Below are positions 1 to 8,062 of a stretch of DNA of 41,271 nucleotides, in pieces. A program made the position numbers and the translations under genes. Under the pieces are notes generated by a model that saw only the letters and a program-made list of their open reading frames with translations, ran no database searches and was not told where the DNA came from. Origin of the DNA: an uncultured SAR86 cluster bacterium (GTDB lineage Bacteria; Pseudomonadota; Gammaproteobacteria; Magnimaribacterales; D2472). The stretch lies in the NCBI GenBank assembly GCA_902594005.1, contig CACJKN010000010.1, positions 1 through 41,271 of the forward strand, written 5' to 3'. How positions within the stretch are numbered: position 1 is the first letter of the stretch; the number at the start of each line of letters is the position of its first letter.

Positions 1-360
1 GAAGTTAAAGACACACTTGCAATTGCAAGAAACAAATTTCCAGGACAGAGGAATTCCCTCGATGCACTTTCAAAACGTTTTGATATCAATGGCTATGATA
101 GAAGTTATCATGGAGCTTTACTCGATGCCAACATATTAGCTGATGTTTATTCAAACCTTACAGGCGGTCAAAGTAAAATTAATTTTGCGAATAACTTTGA
201 TGCTGATTTTCAGGAGGAAAATAAAAAACAAACAAGAGATTTTTCAAATGATTTCGGAATTACTAAGATTATTACTTCTGAAGAGGACCAACTCTTGCAC
301 TCTAAAAGACTTGAAGAGATTGAGAAAAAGACAGGCAAGAAAACATTATGGAATTCTTAA
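1..360 (+). CDS. dnaQ: DNA polymerase III epsilon subunit (3'-5' proofreading exonuclease), 3' part
   Basis: Frame 1 is open from the first base to a TAA at 358-360, giving 119 residues of the C-terminal part; the start lies outside the window. The segment DTLAIARNKFPGQRNSLDAL followed by HGALLDANILADVY and TGGQ is the signature of the DnaQ exonuclease domain. The His and the Asp of HGALLD match the last two catalytic metal-site residues of the DEDDh family (His162 and Asp167 in E. coli). The tail after TGGQ is about 65 residues and would contact the polymerase alpha subunit. The protein proofreads newly replicated DNA in the Pol III core. The stop codon directly abuts the gltX ATG, so the two genes are probably co-transcribed. 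The family call is secure; the earlier catalytic residues cannot be seen. Confidence 0.95.
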   Translation, partial: EVKDTLAIARNKFPGQRNSLDALSKRFDINGYDRSYHGALLDANILADVYSNLTGGQSKINFANNFDADFQEENKKQTRDFSNDFGITKIITSEEDQLLHSKRLEEIEKKTGKKTLWNS

Positions 361-1740
361 ATGAAGGTAACTAGATTTGCTCCAAGCCCTACAGGGAATC
401 TACATATAGGAGGAGTTAGAACTGCTTTATTTAATTATGTTTTTTCAAAGCAAAACGGTGGATTATTCTTAATAAGAGTCGAGGATACTGACAGAGAAAG
501 ATCAAAGAAGGAATATGAAGAAGACATAATATCTGGATTAGAATGGCTTGGTATATCTCCCGATAAATCACCGATAAGACAATCAGAAAGATCAGATATG
601 TATCAAAAAGCTGCTGAAAAGCTCATTGATTCTGGAAATGCCTATTGGTGCGATTGTTCTCCAGAAGATTTAGAAGAAATGCGTGAACAGCAAGCCGCCG
701 CTGGTAAAAAGCCAATGTATGATGGAAGAAGTAGAGACCTTGGCCTTGAAAGATCAGACAAAACTGTTCTTAGATTAGCAACGCCACTTGAAGGAGAAAC
801 GGTAGTAAATGATTTAATACGTGGTGAGATAACTTTCAACAATAGTGAATTAGATGATCTAATTCTATTGAGAAGTGATGGTACTCCCACATACCATTTC
901 TGCAATGTTGTCGATGATTTTGATCAGTGCGTAACCACAGTAATCCGAGGGGAGGATCATATTAGCAATACACCGAGACAAATCCATATCCAGAAAGCAC
1001 TTGGCTATCCAGATCTTGAGTATGCACACTTACCTTTGGTGCTGGGTGAAGACAAAAAAAGGCTTTCAAAAAGGCATGCTGCAACTAGTTTAAATGCCTA
1101 TAAAGAAATGGGATTTACAAAAGAAACAATTATAAATGCCTTAGCATTGCTTGGTTGGTCAACTGAAAATGAAATTTTTTCAATTGATGAATTGATTGAA
1201 TCATTCAAGCTAGAAAATGTTCAAAAAGCCTCAGCGGTATTTGATCTAAAAAGATTTAACTGGGTTAGTTCCCAGCAATTAGCAAAACTAGATGAAAATA
1301 GTTTTTTTGAAGTAATTAAACCGTTCATGGAAAACGATGGCGTCAATGAAGATTATCCAAACTATAAGAAGATTCTTCTTGCAATGAGAACTTCAAAAAC
1401 AAATTTAAAAGATATAGCTCATGCAACAAGACCATTCTTTTTTGAATTAGATGGTTATGACGAGAAGGGAGTTAAGAAGTTTCTTAATGAATCCCTTGAA
1501 ACACTTACCTTTGCATTAGAAGTACTTTCAAAAGTGACTGAATGGAATGAAACAGAACTAGATATGGCATTAATAAAAGTTCGAGATTATTTTAATCTTC
1601 CTATTCCTAAAGTAAATCAACCAATGAGAATTTCTCTTGTTGGCTCGACTGTCTCGCCATCTCTGGGGTTAACGTTAGAGCTATTTGGCAAAGAAAAGTC
1701 ATTAGAAAGGATACAGAAAGCAATAGACTTTATTACTTAG
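361..1740 (+). CDS. gltX: Glutamyl-tRNA synthetase
   Basis: Class I aminoacyl-tRNA synthetase that charges tRNA-Glu with glutamate in the cytoplasm. The 459 residues are close to the usual length. The HIGH-type motif is PSPTGNLHIGG (residues 8-18) and the KMSKS-type motif is KRLSKRH (about residues 232-238). The anticodon-binding helical domain follows. The zinc-binding insertion keeps its first two ligands (C97-x-C99) but has Ser124 and Asp126 where the CxC-x24-CxH pattern expects Cys and His, so structural zinc is probably not bound there. The ATG follows the dnaQ stop with no gap, so translation probably relies on coupling. The 3' end overlaps the convergent ggt by 8 bases and no terminator is visible. 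Confidence 0.97.
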   Translation: MKVTRFAPSPTGNLHIGGVRTALFNYVFSKQNGGLFLIRVEDTDRERSKKEYEEDIISGLEWLGISPDKSPIRQSERSDMYQKAAEKLIDSGNAYWCDCSPEDLEEMREQQAAAGKKPMYDGRSRDLGLERSDKTVLRLATPLEGETVVNDLIRGEITFNNSELDDLILLRSDGTPTYHFCNVVDDFDQCVTTVIRGEDHISNTPRQIHIQKALGYPDLEYAHLPLVLGEDKKRLSKRHAATSLNAYKEMGFTKETIINALALLGWSTENEIFSIDELIESFKLENVQKASAVFDLKRFNWVSSQQLAKLDENSFFEVIKPFMENDGVNEDYPNYKKILLAMRTSKTNLKDIAHATRPFFFELDGYDEKGVKKFLNESLETLTFALEVLSKVTEWNETELDMALIKVRDYFNLPIPKVNQPMRISLVGSTVSPSLGLTLELFGKEKSLERIQKAIDFIT

Positions 1741-3460
1741 ACTTTTCTATTGAAACTCCAGCATTAGGTCTTCTTAGATCAGCAAAACCATAATTGATTC
1801 CATTAATGATCTGAATTGATTGTGTGCTGCCGATGGTATCTGATAATTCTAGTTGATGACCAATCCTATCTAAAAGATTTAAATTATCTTGACTAACTGT
1901 TGATTCAAAATCAAGGTCAGCATAAGGCCAATCTTTGTGTATTCTGGGAAGCATAGTCGCATCACCTACATGTAAATCAAAATCTATTACACCTGTCACA
2001 ACTCTCAGATTTGCAGCAGGTATTTGAGATCCACCAGGTGATCCAGTAATTAAAGACAACTCTCCTTTTTTATTGAATACCATTACAGGATGCATTGTAC
2101 TCATTGGTCTTTTACCAGGTTCAAACCTATTCCCCGGACTTGAAGCTCTGCTTGTAGAGGATTTATCACCATACTTGTATGCAAAATTTCTCATTTGATT
2201 GTTCATTAAAATTCCTGTTCCGGGAATTGTTACTCCTGAACCAAACGAATATCCTAAGGTATATGTATTTGAAACAGCATTTCCATTTCGATCTACCACA
2301 GAATAGTGAGTGGTATCTTTACTTTCCTCAACATGGCTATACTTTTGGATTGAAGAAGCCTTTGAAGCTTTATCAAAACTAATATTTTTAGCTAACAATT
2401 TTGCTCTGCCTTTTGATATAAGTCCCTCAGTAGGAACATCATAATAATCAGGGTCACCAACGTGATGTGATCTATTATTATGTCCTCGTCTCAATGCTTC
2501 AGCTAGCAGATGGTAAGTAAGAGATGAATCTTTTCTATATTTTCCAAGATTATAATAGCTAAGGACATTTAGAGCAGTGAGAAATGTTATTCCTCCTCCT
2601 GATGGGGGTCCTTGAGTGTATACACTATATCCACGGTAATTCACTCCAATTGGATCTCTAAACTTTGACCTATATTGCTTTAGATCATTATTGTCTATAA
2701 ATCCGCCATTATCTTTCATAGAGGATTGAATTTTTTCAGCAACCCATCCACCATAAAATCCATCTTTCCCTTCTTTAGATATTGCTTCAAAAGTTTTTGC
2801 TAAATCTGGTCTTTTCATTAAAGAGCCAATGGCAACTGGTTCGTTATTTTGAAAATAAATCTTTCTTGATTCTGGATCTTTCTTTAGTTGATAGGAACTC
2901 CCAATTGCATTATGCAAGTCATACGAGACAATAATTCCATTTCTTGCTTGATCAATAACTGGTTGAAGTACTTTTTCAAGAGGAAGATTTCCAAATCTTT
3001 CATGAGCCTCCAATAGACCATATACAGTTCCAGGAACAGCAGAAGCTTTATAATCATACTTAGTTAGATCGTAATCATCATCTTGAATTTGTGCTGGTGA
3101 TTTAGAGCCAAATAAATCTTCTAAGTTTGAATTTAAAGAAGACCTACTTCTATAGTCAATTGAAAACAACTCTTTAGTTTCATTCATATAAACTAGCATA
3201 AATCCGCCACCACCAATATTCCCTGCTCTTGGAAGAGTTGTTGTTAATGAGAACCCAACAGCTACCGCAGCATCCACTGCGTTACCTCCAGATTCCAAGA
3301 TCATTGCTCCGATTTCTGATGATTCAAGATTTTGAGAGACCACCATGCCATTTTCTGAAATTGTTGGATGGAAGGGTGATTTATAGTCTAAGTATGCATC
3401 TAGATGAGCATCATGTACCTGAAAAAGAAAAAGAAAAAGAACTATTTTTAAAAATTTCAT
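1733..3460 (-). CDS. ggt: Gamma-glutamyltransferase (gamma-glutamyltranspeptidase), exported
   Basis: N-terminal nucleophile hydrolase that removes or transfers the gamma-glutamyl group of glutathione and related compounds in the periplasm. The 575 residues match the family (E. coli Ggt is 580). A hydrophobic signal segment (about residues 4-14) starts the protein. The self-processing site is the TTHYSVVD motif, whose second Thr would become the nucleophile of the small subunit. Downstream, GSPGG is the conserved oxyanion and substrate loop, and NNQMRNF also fits the family. The start overlaps the stop of the DASS transporter by 4 bases, indicating an operon with translational coupling. The 3' end overlaps gltX convergently by 8 bases. 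A hexanucleotide repeat at 3421-3440 encodes the Phe-Leu core of the signal peptide. Confidence 0.95.
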   Translation of the reverse strand: MKFLKIVLFLFLFQVHDAHLDAYLDYKSPFHPTISENGMVVSQNLESSEIGAMILESGGNAVDAAVAVGFSLTTTLPRAGNIGGGGFMLVYMNETKELFSIDYRSRSSLNSNLEDLFGSKSPAQIQDDDYDLTKYDYKASAVPGTVYGLLEAHERFGNLPLEKVLQPVIDQARNGIIVSYDLHNAIGSSYQLKKDPESRKIYFQNNEPVAIGSLMKRPDLAKTFEAISKEGKDGFYGGWVAEKIQSSMKDNGGFIDNNDLKQYRSKFRDPIGVNYRGYSVYTQGPPSGGGITFLTALNVLSYYNLGKYRKDSSLTYHLLAEALRRGHNNRSHHVGDPDYYDVPTEGLISKGRAKLLAKNISFDKASKASSIQKYSHVEESKDTTHYSVVDRNGNAVSNTYTLGYSFGSGVTIPGTGILMNNQMRNFAYKYGDKSSTSRASSPGNRFEPGKRPMSTMHPVMVFNKKGELSLITGSPGGSQIPAANLRVVTGVIDFDLHVGDATMLPRIHKDWPYADLDFESTVSQDNLNLLDRIGHQLELSDTIGSTQSIQIINGINYGFADLRRPNAGVSIEKSK

Positions 3461-4887
3461 CCGAAAATAACTTTCGCAAAGTAATATGCAAAAACTGTCA
3501 CTATAAAAATACCAGCAATGTTTATAAAGAATCCAGCACGCATCATATCAATTATTTTAAATTTGTTAGCTCCATAAACAATTGCATTTGGAGGCGTTGC
3601 TACTGGCAACATGAACGCACAGCTTGCTGCAAGCACAACAGGAACAGTTAGAACTTCTGGCGCAACACCAACAGCAACTGCAACTGCTCCAAAAACTGGT
3701 AAGAAAGTTGATGTTGTTGCAACATTGCTAGTAACTTCTGTTAAAAATATTATTAGTGCAGCAACAGCCATAATAAGAATTATTAATGGAACTGTTTTAA
3801 GGCTTACAAGGCTTTGACCAATCCAAAGACCAAGACCAGTATCATTAATTTGAACACCAAGCGATAAACCTCCACCAAAGAGGAGTAATAATCCCCATGG
3901 AAGCTTGCTTGATTGTTCCCATGAGAGTAACTCTCCATTTCTTCCACTAGAAGGAATTATAAATAAGGCAATCGCCACCAGAATTGCTATACCAGCATCA
4001 GTAAGACCAATTACATAGTTATCAATTAGACTTCTAAACATCCACAAACCTGCTGCGATGAAGAAAACAATCCCAACTCTAAACTCATCTTTAGACATAG
4101 GACCCATATCAGTCAACATTTTTGAAAGAGTATTCTTTGTTTCAGCCGATGAAGCAAAATTTACAGGATAAACAACTTTTGTAAGAATCAACCAAGCTAA
4201 TATAAGCATACAAATTGAAACTGGAACACCTAACTTCATCCAATCAATCATAGAAATTTCTAAACCATAAACTTCCTGCATAAAAGAGCTAAAAACAATA
4301 TTTGGAGCCGTGCCTACTAATGTTGACATCCCTCCAATGGTAGCTGCATATGCGATAGAAAGTAAAAGAGCTTTGTCAAAATTACTCTTATCTTTTTCAG
4401 ACATATTTGGGACAGTTTTTGCAACAACCGAACATATTGCTAGGCCAATAGGTAACAGCATAAGAGTTGTTGATGTATTCATTACCCACATACTAATTAA
4501 AGCAGAAACAAGCATGAATCCACCTATTAGCTTAGGCCCATCAGAGCCAAGTCTTTTTATCATAATCAAGGCAAGACGTTTATGAAGGCCGGATCTTTCG
4601 ATTGATAAAGCAATTAGAAAACCACCTAAAAAGAGGTATATGTTTTTATTTGCGTATGGAAGTGCAGCTGTTTCTATTGAGGTAACTCCAAGAATTGGAA
4701 AGAGGGCTAAAGGTAATAAAGATGTAACAGGAATAGGTATTGCTTCTGTTGACCACCAAGTGACCATCAATATCGCAACGGCTGCAACTAACCAAGCACT
4801 TTCCGTTAAACCAGCAGGAGAGGGCAATAAGATTATTGCAAAAAAAAGAAATACTCCTACCCAAAAACCTCTTTTTCTTAAAGCCAT
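3457..4887 (-). CDS. DASS/SLC13-family sodium:dicarboxylate (or sulfate) symporter
   Basis: Inner-membrane secondary transporter of 476 residues with about 11-12 hydrophobic segments. Two duplicated signatures mark the family: SNVATTSTFLPVFGAV in the second half and MLPVATPPNAIVYG near the C-terminus, which correspond to the SNT-type sodium and carboxylate motifs. The first half has the matching segment MNTSTTLMLLPIGLAI. DASS proteins move C4-C6 dicarboxylates, citrate or sulfate with sodium; the exact substrate cannot be read from sequence. The gene is followed by ggt with a 4-base overlap. A TATAAT at 4894-4899 (minus strand) ends exactly 6 bases before the ATG and no Shine-Dalgarno is present, so the message is probably leaderless. 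It lies just beyond the terminator of TBDR1 and so has its own promoter. Confidence 0.92.
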   Translation of the reverse strand: MALRKRGFWVGVFLFFAIILLPSPAGLTESAWLVAAVAILMVTWWSTEAIPIPVTSLLPLALFPILGVTSIETAALPYANKNIYLFLGGFLIALSIERSGLHKRLALIMIKRLGSDGPKLIGGFMLVSALISMWVMNTSTTLMLLPIGLAICSVVAKTVPNMSEKDKSNFDKALLLSIAYAATIGGMSTLVGTAPNIVFSSFMQEVYGLEISMIDWMKLGVPVSICMLILAWLILTKVVYPVNFASSAETKNTLSKMLTDMGPMSKDEFRVGIVFFIAAGLWMFRSLIDNYVIGLTDAGIAILVAIALFIIPSSGRNGELLSWEQSSKLPWGLLLLFGGGLSLGVQINDTGLGLWIGQSLVSLKTVPLIILIMAVAALIIFLTEVTSNVATTSTFLPVFGAVAVAVGVAPEVLTVPVVLAASCAFMLPVATPPNAIVYGANKFKIIDMMRAGFFINIAGIFIVTVFAYYFAKVIFG

Positions 4888-4893
4888 AAATTA

Positions 4894-4899
4894 ATTATA
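4894..4899 (-). promoter_or_regulatory. -10 element for leaderless DASS-ggt operon
   Basis: On the minus strand the sequence reads TATAAT-TAATTT-ATG. A consensus -10 placed 6 bases before the ATG puts the transcription start at or next to the A of the start codon. No Shine-Dalgarno fits in the gap. A weak -35 candidate (TTTATG) lies in the loop region of the upstream terminator. Leaderless initiation is an inference. Confidence 0.6.
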
Positions 4900-4903
4900 G
4901 GAT

Positions 4904-4932
4904 AAAAAAAGGGAGCATAAAGCTCCCTTTTT
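4904..4932 (-). terminator. Intrinsic terminator after TBDR1
   Basis: The arms GGGAGC (4911-4916) and GCTCCC (4922-4927) enclose a 5-base loop. For minus-strand transcription the hairpin is followed by seven T residues (complement of 4904-4910). A run of T on the other side means it could also act on the plus strand, although no plus-strand gene ends here. Confidence 0.88.
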
Positions 4933-4946
4933 AAATTAATGAGATA

Positions 4947-7900
4947 TTAGAATTTTTGATAGAACTCTAGCGAGTAACTTCTACCATAATCACTGTGCAC
5001 ATCACCGACAAATCCCCATGTGTATTCATCAGCTAAAGGTGCTCTTTGATCTTCAAGGTTTCTAATTTGACCTCTTACTCTTAAACCATTCTTGAATTTG
5101 TATCCAAGTGTTAGATTTAATGTGAGCATAGACTCAACAGTCCAGTATTGACCACAAGTTCCACCTGAGTAACTTGTTGTTCCAGAACATGCATAAGTTC
5201 CATCTGAACGCTTAGCATTATTTGTAACGCCAAGTTCTTCAAAACTTCCTACTTTTGTTCCAGAAAGGTATGCATCAAAACGCTTATGTTTCCATGCAAG
5301 CCTAACTGAGTCTTTTACCTCAGGATAAGCCCTCTTATCAAAAGTACCCAGCAAGTCACCAAAACCAGATGCTGAGATAAGTCCTTCAAGCGGACCACCA
5401 GCTCCAGATGCTGCTACTAGCTCAGCCATTGGTCCAGAAGCCTCTTGCAAGAACTCATCAAATTGCACTCTCATGAACTTTGCACTAAATGAACCAGCAT
5501 CAGTATCAACACTGTACTCAATAGCGTAGTCAGTACCTTTTAAAGTTCTATTATCAAGGTTTAGATATGTATCATTAACTCTGATTACATTTCCAGCCTT
5601 ACAAAGGTTTGGATCCCAATTTGCATTATATGTATCAGAATCTGGGTCATTATCTGGTATAAATTCTCCTCTTATAACATTTGGGTTACCTGTACATTCA
5701 TTAGCTCCACCACGAGATCTAATTAAAGTATCAAGAAGTATATGGTTTCTTTCACCAAATAAACCGATTGTGTTTTCAGTAGCAATTTCCCACTTATCAA
5801 CAGTTACAACAAGATTATCTCCTGGCGTTAAAACAAAACCAACTGATGTGTTGGTAGCTTCTTCAGCTTCAAGATTTTCATTACCTTGAGCTACCCTTTG
5901 TATAGAGTATGCACTGTCATATTCCTCACCAAGAGCAGCGGTTAATAATGCATCCTCTTGCGAGTTATTTCTAACTACAAGACCTTCATTAACAGTAATA
6001 AGGTTAGGAGCTCTAAATGAAGTAGAGGTCGATGCTCTAAATTTACCCCATGAGGTAGGTTCCCAACCCAATGCAAATTTACCAACAACATTACTTCCAT
6101 AGTCATCTGAATTCTCTGCTCTTACAGCTAACTGAGAATCAAGATTATTAGCCAAAGGAATTTGAAGTTCAGTAAATAGAGAAGATACAACTCTTTCACC
6201 ATAGGTGTTAGGAGAAGGACTACTATTTACGATGTCAGATATATATGGGAAGGTAGCTTGGTTAGAAGCTTGCGGAGGAGTTGAATACACAAGTGTTCCA
6301 TTTATTCTTGGATCTCTCGCATCATCCATTGACTCCTGTCTTATTTCTGCTCCAACTAACATTCCAACATCTCCAGCAGGCATTGAAAAAACAGAATCAT
6401 TTGTCATTTTTAAGTCAGCTGAAAATAATTCTGTAGTGTTGTTTCTAAAAATTGAAACTGTAAAAGCTTCCTCGTTACAGCCAACTCCGGCACAGAAAGG
6501 GTTGTAAGCATTTGGAGATGAGTCAGCTAAAGCTTCATTTAACAAAGTCATGCTTTGTCTTCCATGGTTATCCATTTCTGAAGTAGCTTTAGATACAACA
6601 ATACCAGAATCCCAGTCCCAGTTATTCCACTCACCTCTAAAGCCTTGAACAATTCTCCATGTTTCTCTTGTAGAATCCCAGCTTCGTGGAGTGGAAAATC
6701 TAAAACGTCTAAACCATAGCTCATCACCTTCTTTATCAACAAATAGGTCACCATTTGGTCTTTGAAGCTGATTTAACCAGTAGTTAGTTGAAGGTACTAG
6801 TATAGGTTGTGTATTTCCACCGTTCTTCGCGCTAGAACCCATACCTAAAGGCGCACCACCATAAAGCTGTTTACTAGAGTCAGATTTGTAATAGCTTACT
6901 TCTGAATAAGCCTCAACACCGCTATCAAGCGTAGTGTTATAGAACATTACAAGATTGTTTCTTAGTAATGGTCCTCTTTTGTCGTAAGTAGTTCCATATG
7001 CAAGCCTTGCATAATCTCTAATTGAACTTGAGTCATATAAGCACATGTGGTCAAGTCCAGGTATGTTATATAGATTTGAAGAAGAGTTACTTGTACAGTT
7101 TGAATCATTTGGCTCAAATATAGTGAAGATATTACTGCCTTCGTAAAATTGTGCCCAAACAGAACTTGTACTCATATTCCTCCATGTAGTGTCATTAAAA
7201 GCACCTCTTGGATCATCGCTATCTGGACTTGGAAGAAATCCTCTTAGATCTCCTGCAGCCCATTTCGGATCTTCGATACCTCTGATTCTCTCTCTATCAT
7301 ATCTATCGAAATATATTGATAAGTTAGAACCATCATCCATGGTTTTACCCCATTGGATGCTAACTTTATTATCTTTCGCATCAAAGCCGTCATACCAATT
7401 TTGCCTAACTCGCATGGTTAACCCATCAAAGTCATCCTTGAGAACTGTATTGATAACCCCAGCAACAGCATCAGCACCGTAAATAGCAGAAGCACCATCA
7501 CGAAGAATTTCTACTCTCTCAGCACCATAGACAGGAATTAAGTTTGAGTTAACTGATGAAACTGGAACATAACTACCGCCAACCCACTCAGTTGCATAAC
7601 CTGGTGATTGAACTAATCTTCTTCCATTAAGAAGCGTAACAGTGTTTCCTGTTCCAATATTTCTTAAATCCAGCGATCCAACATCACCTCTTGAGGCGTT
7701 ATATCCACCACTGAAATCAGTTTGGTTAAAGTTATTACTACCATTCTCAGCCAAATCAGCAAATAGTTCCTCACCTGACTCAATAGCCAAGCTTTCAATA
7801 TCATCAGCTGTGATGACAGTAACAGGAAGGGCGCCAGTGATCTTAGCCCCTTTAATTTGTGATCCAACTACAACTACTTCCTCGACATCTGACTCAGATT

Positions 7901-7967
7901 CGTCTTGCGCAAAAAGAAGAGTTACAGGTAATAAAAGTAAAATTGAAAAAAGTTTAAGTAACTTCAT
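4947..7967 (-). CDS. TonB-dependent outer-membrane receptor (TBDR1)
   Basis: Outer-membrane active transporter of 1006 residues. A signal peptide (MKLLKLFSILLLLPVTLLFA) is followed by a TonB-box-like EEVVVVGSQI. The plug domain comes next (about residues 45-175), with LDLRNIGTGNTVTLLNGRRL and the conserved VERVEILRDGASAIYGADAVAGVIN motif region. The rest is a long beta-barrel with acidic, Asn- and Ser-rich loops. The protein ends in Phe (SLEFYQKF), the usual signal for barrel insertion by BamA. It belongs to the large-loop TBDRs of marine gammaproteobacteria; the substrate is not predictable. A promoter at 8002-8030 and a GGGGGAA Shine-Dalgarno precede the ATG, and an intrinsic terminator follows. 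Its neighbours are an M20 hydrolase on one side and DASS-Ggt on the other, which hints at peptide- or conjugate-like substrates. Confidence 0.95.
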   Translation of the reverse strand: MKLLKLFSILLLLPVTLLFAQDESESDVEEVVVVGSQIKGAKITGALPVTVITADDIESLAIESGEELFADLAENGSNNFNQTDFSGGYNASRGDVGSLDLRNIGTGNTVTLLNGRRLVQSPGYATEWVGGSYVPVSSVNSNLIPVYGAERVEILRDGASAIYGADAVAGVINTVLKDDFDGLTMRVRQNWYDGFDAKDNKVSIQWGKTMDDGSNLSIYFDRYDRERIRGIEDPKWAAGDLRGFLPSPDSDDPRGAFNDTTWRNMSTSSVWAQFYEGSNIFTIFEPNDSNCTSNSSSNLYNIPGLDHMCLYDSSSIRDYARLAYGTTYDKRGPLLRNNLVMFYNTTLDSGVEAYSEVSYYKSDSSKQLYGGAPLGMGSSAKNGGNTQPILVPSTNYWLNQLQRPNGDLFVDKEGDELWFRRFRFSTPRSWDSTRETWRIVQGFRGEWNNWDWDSGIVVSKATSEMDNHGRQSMTLLNEALADSSPNAYNPFCAGVGCNEEAFTVSIFRNNTTELFSADLKMTNDSVFSMPAGDVGMLVGAEIRQESMDDARDPRINGTLVYSTPPQASNQATFPYISDIVNSSPSPNTYGERVVSSLFTELQIPLANNLDSQLAVRAENSDDYGSNVVGKFALGWEPTSWGKFRASTSTSFRAPNLITVNEGLVVRNNSQEDALLTAALGEEYDSAYSIQRVAQGNENLEAEEATNTSVGFVLTPGDNLVVTVDKWEIATENTIGLFGERNHILLDTLIRSRGGANECTGNPNVIRGEFIPDNDPDSDTYNANWDPNLCKAGNVIRVNDTYLNLDNRTLKGTDYAIEYSVDTDAGSFSAKFMRVQFDEFLQEASGPMAELVAASGAGGPLEGLISASGFGDLLGTFDKRAYPEVKDSVRLAWKHKRFDAYLSGTKVGSFEELGVTNNAKRSDGTYACSGTTSYSGGTCGQYWTVESMLTLNLTLGYKFKNGLRVRGQIRNLEDQRAPLADEYTWGFVGDVHSDYGRSYSLEFYQKF

Positions 7968-8001
7968 ATTTCCCCCATTAATTTATTTAAAAATCCCTTA
8001 T

Positions 8002-8030
8002 TTTATAACTTAAAATGTGGCTTAAATCAA
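8002..8030 (-). promoter_or_regulatory. Promoter of TBDR1
   Basis: On the minus strand TTGATT (complement of 8025-8030) and TATAAA (complement of 8002-8007) are separated by exactly 17 bases, a good sigma-70 type pair. The predicted start is near 7995, giving a leader of about 28 nt that contains GGGGGAA just before the ATG at 7967. Confidence 0.65.
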
Positions 8031-8062
8031 ATAAGATGTACCTTCAGAAGATATATCTAAAA

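Noticed and set aside
143-364. Open frame of 73 codons at the start of the window
   Set aside because: It is out of frame with the clear dnaQ reading and has a low-complexity, basic translation without homology.
6205-6507. Antisense open frames inside the TBDR, transporter and lipoprotein genes
   Set aside because: They are shadow frames of well-supported genes, without signals for translation or recognisable domains.
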